A DNA stretch of 64,000 nt from Neoscytalidium dimidiatum (taxonomy: Eukaryota; Ascomycota; Dothideomycetes; Botryosphaeriales; Botryosphaeriaceae). Below the pieces are notes generated by a model. It was not told where the DNA came from. It did no database searches and saw only the letters and a list, made by a program, of their open reading frames with translations. Made by a program: the position numbers and the translations under genes. The stretch's first letter is position 1. Every line of letters starts with the position of its first letter. The stretch covers positions 1,116,001 to 1,180,000 of the forward strand of contig CM074703.1 in the NCBI GenBank assembly GCA_037367355.1. Direction: 5' to 3'. Shown in pieces: positions 45,217 to 56,148 of the stretch.

Positions 45217-47999
45217 GTGGCTGATATTATAGTAAAAACGAAGGCCCTCTGGTCGCATCACAGAGTGTCAAGGGATGTTGAAGTCTGCCCTTTAAACCGC
45301 CCAAATACATCAGTGTTTCAAAGCCAGCGCACTCCCTTGTCAAGGCGAATATTTCCACTTGTGAACCATTATTCAATTGGTATTTCACTCCGTACCGATA
45401 GATCGGCACTGATGGCGTGTTGCTGAGTTCGTGCGCGTGTCATGCCAGTCTTCGCTTAAAACGCACGCTACGATCAAACCTATTACTGGGTTTCGGTCCG
45501 AATGATCCACGACACGCAATGACCAAGGTGAAACGGGCCCCAGCATTTATTCGAGTAACTAAAGCCGTTATTGGCGAAAGTCATGTCTTGCCGCCCTTCT
45601 GAACGAGGCAAAGGTGGAGGTTCCGGACCACCCGGAACGGCGCCATTTCCGGCCAATCACGAATTCCCCAGGCCTGACACAAGATCTTTGCATAAAACCG
45701 ACGGAGCTGGAGGCCTTGTAAGCGTGCAAAGGTGAATGAAGATTACTGCTGAAGCACACTTTTCGAAAGAAGAGGCTGTCTTGCAGCCGGCAAGGGTGAA
45801 GAAGACGGACGTAAGACGTGTCTTTTATCCTAATAAACTAGGTGCTACTTTCTCAGTAGAAGAGAATTGTGGTTAGTTGCACAAAAAGAAGATCTAAGCT
45901 GAGAACTTCATTACCTGCATATCATGCAAAATCATGGACTTGTTCACGTGAAGGCGAGGTTGTGATCTGCACTTGCGAAACCGTACGCATAAAGCGGAAT
46001 AAATGCTGAAAATATGGAATAAACTCAGTCCTTTATACGACAAGAGCTATTAATAAAAGTACACGAAGATGATGAAGAAGAAGAAATGGTATCGGTTATG
46101 TCACGTATCTCAAAGCACTCCAGACGGGTGAATTCTAAGAGGAGTTGGAGAAAGTGTAGGGAAACTGAGAACCGCGGACCTAGAAATGCGACAGATTGAA
46201 GCATTATAGAACATTCGTTAATGCACCAATGCCTATAGCATGATTGATTATGCCACATACATTGGCGTGAGAAGTGTTATTTCCCGGTATGTAAAGAGTG
46301 TGGCCTAAAACGCATTCTAAGATGGTGAGTACAAATACTGCCCTTTATCGCAGCTGCACAAGAGCTTATATGGACCTTCGTGTTCAGTCTCGAAAGCCTG
46401 ATGGCCTTCTAGATTATATAATAAGTTCGTAGAGTACAGTTACTTGAAACGATTAGCGTGGGCCAGGTTTAAGAGTTTCTTATCGGGACGAGCCGCGAGA
46501 ATATCATCACCTTATTAACGCCATTCATATTCCCCACAATGCATCCGAAAAGCCCGGCTCACAATTGATACCGAAGCGGATTAGCTCAAAAGTACATGAA
46601 ATAGTGGTAGCTATCACAAACTATTCCAGTTTAGCGCTTTCCTCCAACGTTGACAACTACGAAATCCTCTTTCACTATAACTTTTCCAGCTTATGCTCAT
46701 TATCCATGAAATACTATGGTCATATATCCTTCTGACACGTCTCACTCTCCGGTCCGTATGTCTCATCTCAAAGCCATGATAATGGCGGGATGGATTCTAC
46801 TTCCTATCTGGATTGCCATAGATTATCTGGGGTCGGCTTCTTTCCGATAGCTCTTTCGAGCGAAGTAAGCCCAACACAAGCCCTCTTCCTGCATTACTGC
46901 CCAATACGAGCCTTATCCCAAAAACGCCGTTGGGAAAGAGTCAAGGTGTGCTGTTGTTGCACCTCATTCTGAGGGTAGACTACAAACCAGACAGACATTC
47001 ACGGAAAAACACTACGAGGATGCGCTGGTCTGACGAATAAATCAGATGTGTCTGACTTCAATATCAAGTGATTCACGGTTCCGATATAGTGAGTTGTGAG
47101 TTCATGTACTGCTTGTGCGTGAGATCGCAGAATGTTGATACCAACTCAGTGGTTGACTCGGGTTCGCATACCTGATATTCTCTAGGCACATTTCCTGTTG
47201 TGTAGCACTACAGACTATCTACAGCTTCTCCAGTCGACGAATTCCGAATTCCGAAATGCGGACTTGCGTAGTGTTCGCGCAATGCCTTTCGTTATCTGGC
47301 AGATCAAAGCGAAAATCACATATACGTCATTGGCGTCAATTCGACTGTGTGCATGATAAAGGTTCTGATGCGTATGGAAACGTTATCTCTTTCTGGAATG
47401 CAACAATATCGTAACCTAGTGGTATTGTTGCAATCGGCGCATGCTAGCAACTGGTATCTCTGCAGGGATCGGGAGCCTCGGGGGGCAGCCCTCGAGCCCG
47501 AAGATCCAATCAGCGGTCTACCATAGGTTCTTCCATTGACGCCGCATCACTAAGAAAATCAACAGGCAATAAATCTCTAGTAGTTTTTGGTTTGTTCACA
47601 GGCCGCGTGGACAATGGCTAGCGCGCACGAGGGTCCACTTAGTCACTTCTCCATCTTTCTGCCGCGTCCCTCCAATCAGCTGCTATCCCTAATCAGACTA
47701 AATGGAAAACGGAGTCCTGCCTCGTGGCATGCCAAATCCCATGATGTTTGAGATCGGGAGCAAGAGCATACCAGAAATGGTATTCGATTCCATCGATTCA
47801 CTGAACCTGCTACTCCAGACTCCGTAGTAGAAATCCGAGAGTAGGGCACCGTCGGTTGGATAAGTCGAGCGAAGTCTAGACGATATAAAACTTCTCACCA
47901 GAATGTGAGAAGAATTCGTTCAGAATTGTAGCAATCATTTTACTTTAAAAACACCAACAACGCCTTCTTGTTCCAAAGCTTTCAACTCCACTGCGCAGC
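45217..47999. other. Long intergenic region, no gene recognised
   Basis: About 2.8 kb. All open frames are short. An AAGATGATGAAGAAGAAGAA purine-rich run lies near 46066-46085. No transposon ends, tRNA or long repeat could be supported by eye. It separates the terpenoid cluster from the 2OG-oxygenase-like gene and may mark the cluster boundary. Confidence 0.5.
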
Positions 48000-49162
48000 A
48001 TGCCCGGCGCCATCATCGAGATCGAGCTCCCCGCTTTCACTCCTCCTAAGGTCATAGGACCGACGACTAAGCGAGCCACACGCCCTACTAAGAAGCTGCC
48101 TCTGTCTCTGAATGATGGGGCTCGTCTTGAGAAGCGGGAGTCATTTGACCCAAAGAAGCACGTTGCATTCCAGCCTCCAGAGAAGATCCACACAATGAAG
48201 GATATCGGTTTCGAAGGACATGGCATTTCTCCTAACGCGGTGTCAGACCCCTTTCCCCTTTTCACCCAGGAGGCCATCAGACAAATGCGTGCGGAAGTCT
48301 TCAGCGAGGAGGCCATGGCACACTGCCAATATAGCTCGACGTTCGCCAAGAATATGATTCGCGGCCTCGGTTCTGTGTAAGTATACAACTGATCTCCTTC
48401 ACTTAACACCACCCATTGCTAACGGCAGAACAGCCGCGCGCCTTTCATTTACGACGCCTGGAAATCTCCTGAAGTCCTCTCCAAGATTTCTCAAGTTGCC
48501 GGCATCGACCTCATTCCCGCCTTCGATTGGGAAATCGCCAACGTCAACATCTCCATCGACGATCAAACTAGCGACATCGCAGCTGTTAAAAAGCCTGACA
48601 ACGATGACATCTCCGCATTTGCATGGCACTTTGACAGCTTCCCCTTTGTCTGCGTCATCATGCTGTCTGATTGCACTGGCATGGTAGGTGGCGAGACCGC
48701 ACTTCGAACGGCCAACGGAGACATCATGAAAGTGCGCGGGCCGAGCATGGTAAGTGCCCCAATTGACAAACCGGGGCTCGAAATTAACTCACGTACTTGC
48801 AGGGCACGGCCGTCGTAATGCAAGGCCGCTACATCGAACATCAGGCACTGAAGGCGTTTGGTGGTCGCGAGCGCATATCAATGGTCACGGCCTACCGCCC
48901 AAAATCACCTTTTGTCAGAGATGAAATCGTCCTGACGGGTAGTCGTCCCATTAGCCAGTTGTCAGAGATGTATGGCGAGTACACTGAGTACAGGCTGGAA
49001 GTGCTGGAAGAGCGGATTCGCGCGCAGCTCAAGGTCGAGCGAGAGCGCCAGCTGGGGAAGCGTGGAATCGATCTGAAGAGTACGAGGGCATTCCTGACGC
49101 AACAGAAAGAGTACATTGAGATTATGTTGGAGGAGCTGTACGAGGTTGGAGAGGATGACTGA
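48000..49162 (+). CDS. Fungal Fe(II)/2-oxoglutarate oxygenase-like protein
   Basis: Three exons, join(48000..48376,48434..48749,48803..49162), give 350 aa. The jelly-roll metal signature is readable: HFDSFPF supplies His and Asp (HxD), YIEHQAL a distal His, and GGRERISMV an Arg suited to bind 2-oxoglutarate. The SDCTGMVGGETALRT and RGPSMGTAVVMQG blocks are typical of an uncharacterised Pezizomycotina family. The C-terminal ~90 residues (RLEVLEERIRAQLKVERERQ...) look like a charged helical tail. No N-terminal signal or membrane helix is present, so it is probably cytosolic. Substrate unknown. It could serve the neighbouring terpenoid pathway, but 2.8 kb of empty sequence separates them. Confidence 0.78.
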
Positions 49163-49597
49163 GAGAACGGCGGAAGACGGCGGTGGTTCGGACCTTTGCC
49201 TCTCGGCATTCATTGTCGGGGCTTTGACAGCCTTGAAATCTCTTTAGCAAATTGATGATGATTACGACAGTTCCATGTCTCCTTCTGAATCACCGGCGCC
49301 GAAGTGGCGAAACAAGTAGATTCTGCGTTGTTCGCAACACAGAAGTCTCCATGAAAGACTCAGCGTTTCCGTCATTGGAACTCCATGCTCGCCTGACGCA
49401 GGCGTTTTAGGAGGTGAACGCGGAAGTCTTTACTTGCAGTGGAGGGCTATTCGTTGTTCTACATAGATAGCTAATCATAGGGGCCTTAGCGTCTTGAGTA
49501 CTCGATCTTTTCTAGAATCGTGGTCTGAAACTTATGTGCAAGTCGTCGTTTCAAACATCTCCCGATATTAGAAGAAATTTTGTGATTATGTGACACG
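49163..49597. other. Intergenic
   Basis: About 435 bp. Nothing recognised. The missing remainder of the truncated aldehyde dehydrogenase would be expected here but is absent. Confidence 0.5.
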
Positions 49598-49990
49598 TAC
49601 TGAAGCCATCGCGAGCGGGAAGTTCCAGGGCGTGATCAGCCCGCACACGCCGACGGGCTGCTTGACGATGCGGGTCCGCGCGGTCGGGCTGCTGTGCGGC
49701 ACGTCGTCGCCGTACTAGATGCGCGGCGCCTCCTCCGCGAACCACTCGAAGAAGGAGGCCGTGAAGAGGGCCTCGCCCTCCGCGTCGCCCCGCGCCTTGC
49801 CGTTCTCGGCCGTGATGGCGGACTGCAGGTCAGCGGTCGTGGATTCGGGGCATGTGCCGAGGCGCGCGGAGGTGGCGAGGTTGTGGATGGGGAAGGTGGC
49901 GCCGGATTGGGAGGGCGTCCATTGGCCGTTGATGTAGGAAGCTTCGACGAAGGGGTTGGGGCCTTTGAGTGTGCTTGCAAAGGAAGTCAT
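49598..49990 (-). pseudogene. Truncated succinate-semialdehyde/aldehyde dehydrogenase, N-terminal fragment
   Basis: The ATG at 49990 opens a clear aldehyde dehydrogenase N-terminus (SYINGQWTPSQSGATFPIHN). The sequence then jumps from DLQSAI directly to TAENGKARGDAEGEA, so about 45 residues normally present are missing. EWFAEEAPRI is followed by an in-frame TAG (49715-49717) and then the family continues as YGDDVPHSS and QPVGVCGLITPWNFPLAMAS. Beyond 49598 nothing matches; a GTACGT donor-like sequence lies there, but no further exon can be found. The NAD-binding rest and the catalytic Cys are gone. The blocks best fit the succinate-semialdehyde dehydrogenase type. It sits beside the permease and amine oxidase genes, where an aldehyde dehydrogenase would make metabolic sense. 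Confidence 0.85.
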
Positions 49991-50774
49991 TTTTGTGGTT
50001 GGTAGTAGAAAATAGCGGGTGAGGACAGTGTGCTGGATGGCCGAGAGGATGTATTGAATGTGATGAAATGAGGTGAATATTATCGATGAGCAGCGTCTTT
50101 TTCCAGTATCACGGGTAGCTAAGCATTAATGTTGAGGCCGAGATGCTGTATATTTTCGCCGTATTGAGAAAATATGTATATAGTTATTCAGGACGGCTGG
50201 ACGAGGCTTGATGTCCCCACCCTCGGAGCGGGATCCGAGAGCCAGCGTACTAGGCTCAAAGATGGATTGTAATACAGCAGCCGAGAGTGTCGATAAGATA
50301 GGGAGACAACTGGAACGATTAGATAGCATGATAGGTACAATGTTACGCGCACCGTGGCGACGTCACGTCATACAAAGGGACACCAACATTCTCTTAATCA
50401 TTACTGAAATCGAGCACCCTCCGTACTGCCCGATGAGGGAAATCGAGGACAGCAGTGTCATAAGATCCACTTTATCTGTCAAGCAGACAGTGCGGGGTAT
50501 TCGGCAACCTTACCATCCAGCAGTCTGACTGCTTACTTCCTCCTGAGTCGCAACGATTCACTGTGGAATAAATGACATCGAACAGCACTTTCGTGTAGAT
50601 GGGAAGCCTGCACGTAGGATACCAGATGGAACATGAGCAGCTTACCTTGCCCAGGACAGAAGTTGACGAAGCATTCTGCATTGAATTGGGATATATCACC
50701 GAGGCGCAAATGCGAAACCTCGTCCATCAGCCTCCACAGCGTCGAGGAAACCGGATTTCTATAGTAAAACCAGC
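49991..50774. other. Intergenic
   Basis: About 785 bp between the aldehyde dehydrogenase fragment and the 3' end of the permease gene. Short frames only; nothing supported. Confidence 0.45.
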
Positions 50775-52643
50775 TCAGGCTTTCGACTCAGCCGAATTTC
50801 CAACTTTTCGGCGCCGCAGGAGACACATCACAGACTCCTTTATCCCTACTTCTTCAACCTCCGCAAATAGGGCCTCGTGCTGGTCAATCAGCGGTCGCGC
50901 CCAGACCAGGTCCGCCTCACGTGGATTGACGGGCCTAGTGCGCTTGATGATCTTCCAGCCGGTAAAGGTGCAGACGGCCAAGAAGGCCATAGTGTAGCTG
51001 CTAAAGAAGGATCCAATATCCCACATGCCGTCCAGGAAGACAGAGTAGCCGTAGAGGATCTCAATGAGCACCATCCAGATCAGCGCGATCCAGGCAGCGT
51101 AGGGCTGGAACCAGCCTTTGTAGGGAAGGCTGTCGCGGTCGAAATTTTGGGCTTTCAGAGCGCGGTAGAAGAAGATGTAGTTGACGCACGCGACAATATA
51201 TGTAATCATTGTCCCACCGGTGATGAGGTTCGTTAACCTGGTGGCATGGATTAATGGGTAGGGAAGTGCTGGGTAAGGTCGCAGTGACTCACCAAGTCAA
51301 CACCTTCATTGAGCCGCTGTTCAGCCTCAAATAGGACAGGCATGCGAAGGCGAGGACGACGAGCAGAGCATAGTAGGGTACACCTTTCTTCGTTGTCTTG
51401 AGGAATATTTTCGGGGCCTGGCCGTTGGCAGCAAGACTGTGCAGGCTGCGACATGTGGTGTATACGTAGCAGTTACCCGCCGAGTAGATGCTCGTCATCA
51501 GTAGCGCATTGACGATGTGAGGCAGCACGGCAATCTCCATGTTCCTCATCGCCATGACAAAGGGAGATGATCCGCCGGTGCTTGTTTCTCCGGCGTTGAA
51601 GGTCTCCACGAGAGTCGGATCGTTGGCGGGGAGGATAATTCCAACGCAGAGGGCCCCGCCAATGAAGAAGATGCCGAATCGCCAGTACACTTGTTTGAAA
51701 GCGGACCGGAGCGTCTTGCGCGGCTGCTGAGACTCTCCGGCACAGGTGGAGATGTACTCGGGACCGACAATCATGAAAGCAGCCTGCCAGAGTGCAGCGA
51801 GGAACCCCTGGAACCGTCCCAGGCCACCCGTCGAGAGATACTCTACGAAAGGTTCCTACGAGGGCAAAGGCTTTAGTGACACTAAATCATGCGGAAGAGC
51901 TATGAGATTGGTTCATACCGGCTTTGACCAGTTCGAGAAACCGTAAGCGTGGTTCTGGGGATTGCCACCACACATGGTGACTATTGTGAAGCTGAATAGT
52001 AGCATTATGAGGAAGAATTTACCAATAGATAACCAAAACTCAGCCTCTCCAAAGTAGCGGACGGCCATGATGTTAGTGATACTGGATGTTTCACTTAGCG
52101 GCGGTTTCGAGCACGTCTGTAGAGAAGAACGCACCCATATAAAACAATACAACCAGTGATAATCGCAGCAGAAGGAATGTTGTCACTCCAGAACGTTAGG
52201 ACCATGTCGAAGGCTGTGATTTCGAATGGAATAAGCATCGCCCCGAATATGAAAAAGTTCCAGCCAGCCATGAATCCCCAGGCCTGGTCAACCCAGACAT
52301 GGGCGTGCTGGATGAATGCAGCGATGACAGGCATAAACGTGACCATTTCGGCGAGACTACTGTTCACCATGCCCATGATGCAGGACTGGATGATGAATGC
52401 AACCAAGAGACTACCAGCTCCTCCGCGCATCAAACCATAGCCTATGGTGACAAAGAGAGCCGTTCCGATAGAGCCACCGATGGCGAAGAACTGCACCTGA
52501 CGGGGACTCAAATGGCGTTTCAATACCTCTGCATGGTGAGTAGTTTCTCCGATAGCAAAATCGCTCCGCTCGGAACCGGTCTCGTTATTCACCTGCGTCG
52601 CCGGTTTTTTGGACGATATCAAATCCTCAGCGTCCATCGTCAC
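50775..52643 (-). CDS. Amino-acid permease (APC superfamily, fungal YAT type)
   Basis: Four exons, complement(join(50775..51237,51293..51855,51919..52081,52135..52643)), give 565 aa. A hydrophilic N-terminal tail is followed by the conserved start of the transporter core (LKRHLSPRQVQFFAIGGSIG) and about 12 membrane helices. Landmarks are FGEAEFWLSIGKFFLIM, GGNPQNHAYGF, MIVGPEYISTCAGESQQPRK and SAGNCYVYTTCRSLHSLA, all typical of yeast-type amino-acid permeases. The C-terminal tail has WARPLIDQHEALFAE. The product would import amino acids or related amines at the plasma membrane with protons. A second ATG two codons downstream (52637) is an equally good start. The flavin amine oxidase gene follows on the same strand. 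Confidence 0.9.
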
Positions 52644-53770
52644 TATTGAGCTTGTGAGTATCTCAGAATGAAAGACATCTGAGTCTCATGCATAACTTAC
52701 ATACAGAGCCCCAGCAGGAGCGGATGGGAGATGGCTGAAACGGAAATATTGGTGGAGAGCCTGAATTCTGAGGAGCACCGGAGGGCCCAAGACTCATGTC
52801 GCAAGTAGTAGAGGCGATGTACGTAGATTTATCTAGTTACAAGTTGTTTGGTCGCTCCATATCAATCCGGCACAGATAAAAGCCCGGCGATAACAGGATC
52901 TGATAGGCTCAACTGGGGACTTCCGACCTCGCCACGCAGATTTACCTGTTTTGTAACTAGCCCTATGTGAACAGGGTCCTATCCCGATGAAGCTCAGGCA
53001 GCATCTTCATGATGTATGGCTGAGAAGCCGCCCCACTTACTCGCTTATTTCCCGAACAGTGTATTGGATTTGGGGAACTTGCGTAAATTTCATGCGGCGT
53101 GGTGTACCACTCCGCGGCAGAGGCTAAAACGTACCATTCCTTCCCAACAGAGAGAACAGCCACAGCCCCTCAAACCTCACTATCATTATGCCATGCAGCT
53201 TGAGCGAATTAGGTTTGTAAGCCATAAGTGGTTCTGTGCATTTGTGGAGCCTGAACTTCACCATGTCCCGATATTTCGCCTCATTATCTTTGACGAGGTG
53301 CTGGGTCGGAACGCTGCAGGGGTCGGCCGGGCCACCCGAATCAGCCAGGCTAGCATGGGGGTTTTGTGGCAACAAATGACGTATCATGCGACGCCTGACA
53401 TAGAACAAGGCATATTGCTGGAGTCAAGACTGAGACAAAACAAGGGAGACGTAATTATCAGATTCCGAGGAGTTGTAGACTCTCTAATACAGAATGCAGA
53501 GATAGCGTACCAGTCTAGTCTCTGCCGAGACTCAATCTTGGCAGTCGAACAAAATATCGACAACAGAATATTGCGAATAACGCAGGGTCATCGATAAGGA
53601 AGTGTATGGTATTGAGCGGACCTTGGCTGGAGCACTGTGATCATGGATATTCGGCATGGATTGAAACTGAATCCACAAATGCTCTCCCTTTGCCTGCATG
53701 GCCTGAAACCATGACGACGGAGAGGACAATACTGTAAAGAGAGGGAAGAAAATATCTGCTGCCCTTGATT
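52644..53770. other. Intergenic
   Basis: About 1.1 kb upstream of the permease and downstream of the amine oxidase. A 193-codon open frame on the plus strand (53016-53597) shows no motif or plausible composition and is not called. Confidence 0.45.
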
Positions 53771-55279
53771 TCATAGTCTGGATCTTGGCTGTTGGTGTTG
53801 GAGAACATTGACAACCTCCTTAGCACCCTGCTCTCCGGACCAAAGAGCTCCTTCCATATAACCCTTCCACTCGCGAGAGTACTCCGTACCTACGAAGTGC
53901 ACATTGCCCACAGGCTTGCCGTACACCGTGTCGAATTTAGTATAATGGCCAAGAGCTGTCACTGGCGCAAGAGCACCCTTGCTGTAGGGCTCGTGCTTCC
54001 AGATCTGGTCGAAGAACTCGATTGGACGGTAGACTTCGGAGTCGAGTCCAACGTCGAAAAGCGCAGCGAGTTGATCAAGGACAGCTCTCCGACGCTCATG
54101 AGGATAGAGCTTTCCCCACTTGTTACCTTCGTTACCGTTGACAAAACAGGTGAGGCTGTAGAAGCGATTCTCATCGACACTAGTGTCGCGAGCAACGATC
54201 ACGGGACCCTTGTAGCTCATGAGAAATCCATTGTAACCCAGGTCTCTCCACCATGGCCTGTCATAGAGAGCGATTGCCTTGTTGTAATGACCCAACAAAG
54301 TCGAGTTGGCGACCTCTTGCAGAGGACCTGGTAGAGGGGGTGAAATGTTCAGGTCCTTGTACAGAGTGCTGGGAACAGAGATGATGCACTTCTTTCCGAC
54401 AAACTTCTTGCCTGTAGTAGTACTAACAGTGACATGGTCCCTGCGGTTCTCGAGGGATGACACTGGGGAGGACAGGTGGATGTTGCTGCTTCCGATCAAG
54501 TCAGCAATGCCCTTGGCAATTTGCCATGTGCCTGTGGGAGAATGTCAGTCTTGCTTCACGATACGTAAATATTAAGCTTCCGGTTGGCGAAATTACCTGT
54601 CGTGGTCCGCAAGTAGTTACCTCCCGTGTGATCATCTGCACGGATGGCCAGAAGTCCTTTGTTGCGGCGGCAGTAGTCAATGAACCATGCAGCAGACTGC
54701 TGAGTGGACTCGAGGCCATGCATCACGCGAGACCAGACATTGACCATCTGCACAGTCTTGGGGCCGGCACCAAGGTTGCGCACATACTGGTCGAGAGTAA
54801 TACTATCATCTTCAGGGCGGGGGGCTTCCTGCCGAAGAGAGACAGCTTGTATGTGGTCGCGGATGTATTCGAGATTCTCCTTCTCCTCCGGAGTGAACTG
54901 ATCGGCAAGCCATAAGTGAGACAACTGGACGACATGGATTTTGGGTAGCCACAAGGCCTACCTCGGGAGTAATTCCAAACGGGAAAACGATTCTTTGGCC
55001 ATCCTCCAATTGCATGATGGCATTACCCTCCAGTCTTTGTTTGACTACCTTCAAACCAAACTGCTGGACGTAGGACCAGATTCGTTTCTGCAACGTATCA
55101 TTGATCCACGCAGCACCCAAGTCGGCAGTGCCGCGTTTGGATGCCACAGGAACGCTCCACACCTTCCCACCAACACGATCACGGGCTTCGATGACCACGA
55201 CAGAGAGTCCTGCTTGCTGGGCAGAGTAGGCAGCCTGTAGGCCGCTTAGGCCAGCGCCGACGACCACAACATCAAACAT
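53771..55279 (-). CDS. FAD-dependent amine oxidase (monoamine-oxidase-like)
   Basis: Three exons, complement(join(53771..54531,54597..54897,54962..55279)), give 459 aa. The FAD-binding N-terminus reads VVVVGAGLSGLQAAYSAQQ with the GxGxxG loop, then VVVIEARDRVGGKVW. The substrate and flavin domains follow (TGGNYLRTTTGTWQIAKGIA joined over an intron, KKCIISVPSTLY). The C-terminal block HFVGTEYSREWKGYMEGALWSG is typical of the family. Such enzymes oxidise amines to imines, giving aldehyde, ammonia and hydrogen peroxide. The ATG at 55279 directly precedes the nucleotide-binding loop; an upstream frame opening at 55366 would add an unlikely 29 residues. The divergent neighbour is a Zn2Cys6 regulator, and the permease lies downstream on the same strand. 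Confidence 0.92.
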
Positions 55280-56148
55280 TGTCAAGAGATGGTGTGGATA
55301 GGGGATTGTCAGTATTGAGAGAATTGTAGGTTGAAAAGATAGCTGTGAGCAGAGCAAATCGTTCAAAGACTACTTCTGCCTCAGAAGCCAGCTTTCTACT
55401 CAGCCAATCGCATTTCCTGCCCGAAAGTAGAAATATTGCGCTGTATGCATATCTCCACTACTCCATGATCGGAATGCATGAGGAGGTGTTTGCCTCCCAG
55501 CATATTGGTCTCCAATCCGTTTTGGGAATCTCGGTCCATTCAGATAACTAAAAATGATGGATAGCAGATGGCTGTGCGTCGGATGCTTTCCGAGCAGCAT
55601 TGTGCGGGGTTGACGATCAAGTTGATCCTAGCAACCGATGCCTGTTTGACAGGTACGTCCGAGCCGAAAATGCATGCATGGATCGGGACCGACCCCTGGA
55701 AAGCCGTCGGGTGCGCACACCGGATGCCGCCGGAGATAAAGGCCGACTGGTACCAGCAGCTGCACAGGTGTTTCTGTCGTGATTAATACGCCATGTGCGT
55801 CCCCTTATATCTACTCTGAATACCGCGTCCGTTGAATTCTTGACACATGAAATCTTAACAAGCTACGTTGCTTACCCTCATAGCAATACCTTGGAGCTGG
55901 TCGGCCGGCATCAATAATTAAGCAGATAAGGCTCCTCGTGATAAGCAGGACGCCGAGTTCGGTTAGTACCCCGCATTTTCAGATAACAAGCGGGGGAGCA
56001 CGGGTTTCTATAGGTCTTGTACAAACATATCTCAATCCGTCTTCCATCATTGTCTGTGAAGCCCTGCCATATCCTGCCCGTCTTGTGAAAAGAACATCGA
56101 AGCTCGATTTGTGGCAGTAATCTTTGCATCGCCTTGTGGGACTTCCTA
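55280..56148. promoter_or_regulatory. Divergent intergenic region between amine oxidase and regulator genes
   Basis: About 870 bp holding both promoters. Inverted CGG/CCG triplets, the usual half-sites of Zn2Cys6 proteins, occur (e.g. CGG at 55720 and CCG at 55727-55732), but such triplets are common by chance. Confidence 0.4.

Noticed and set aside
45217..47999. Search for a transposon or LTR in the empty 2.8 kb beside the terpenoid cluster
   Set aside because: No transposase or reverse transcriptase motif, no terminal repeats and no target duplication could be seen.
53016..53597. 193-codon plus-strand open frame between permease and amine oxidase
   Set aside because: No motif, signal or plausible intron structure, and the opposite strand is equally open for part of it.
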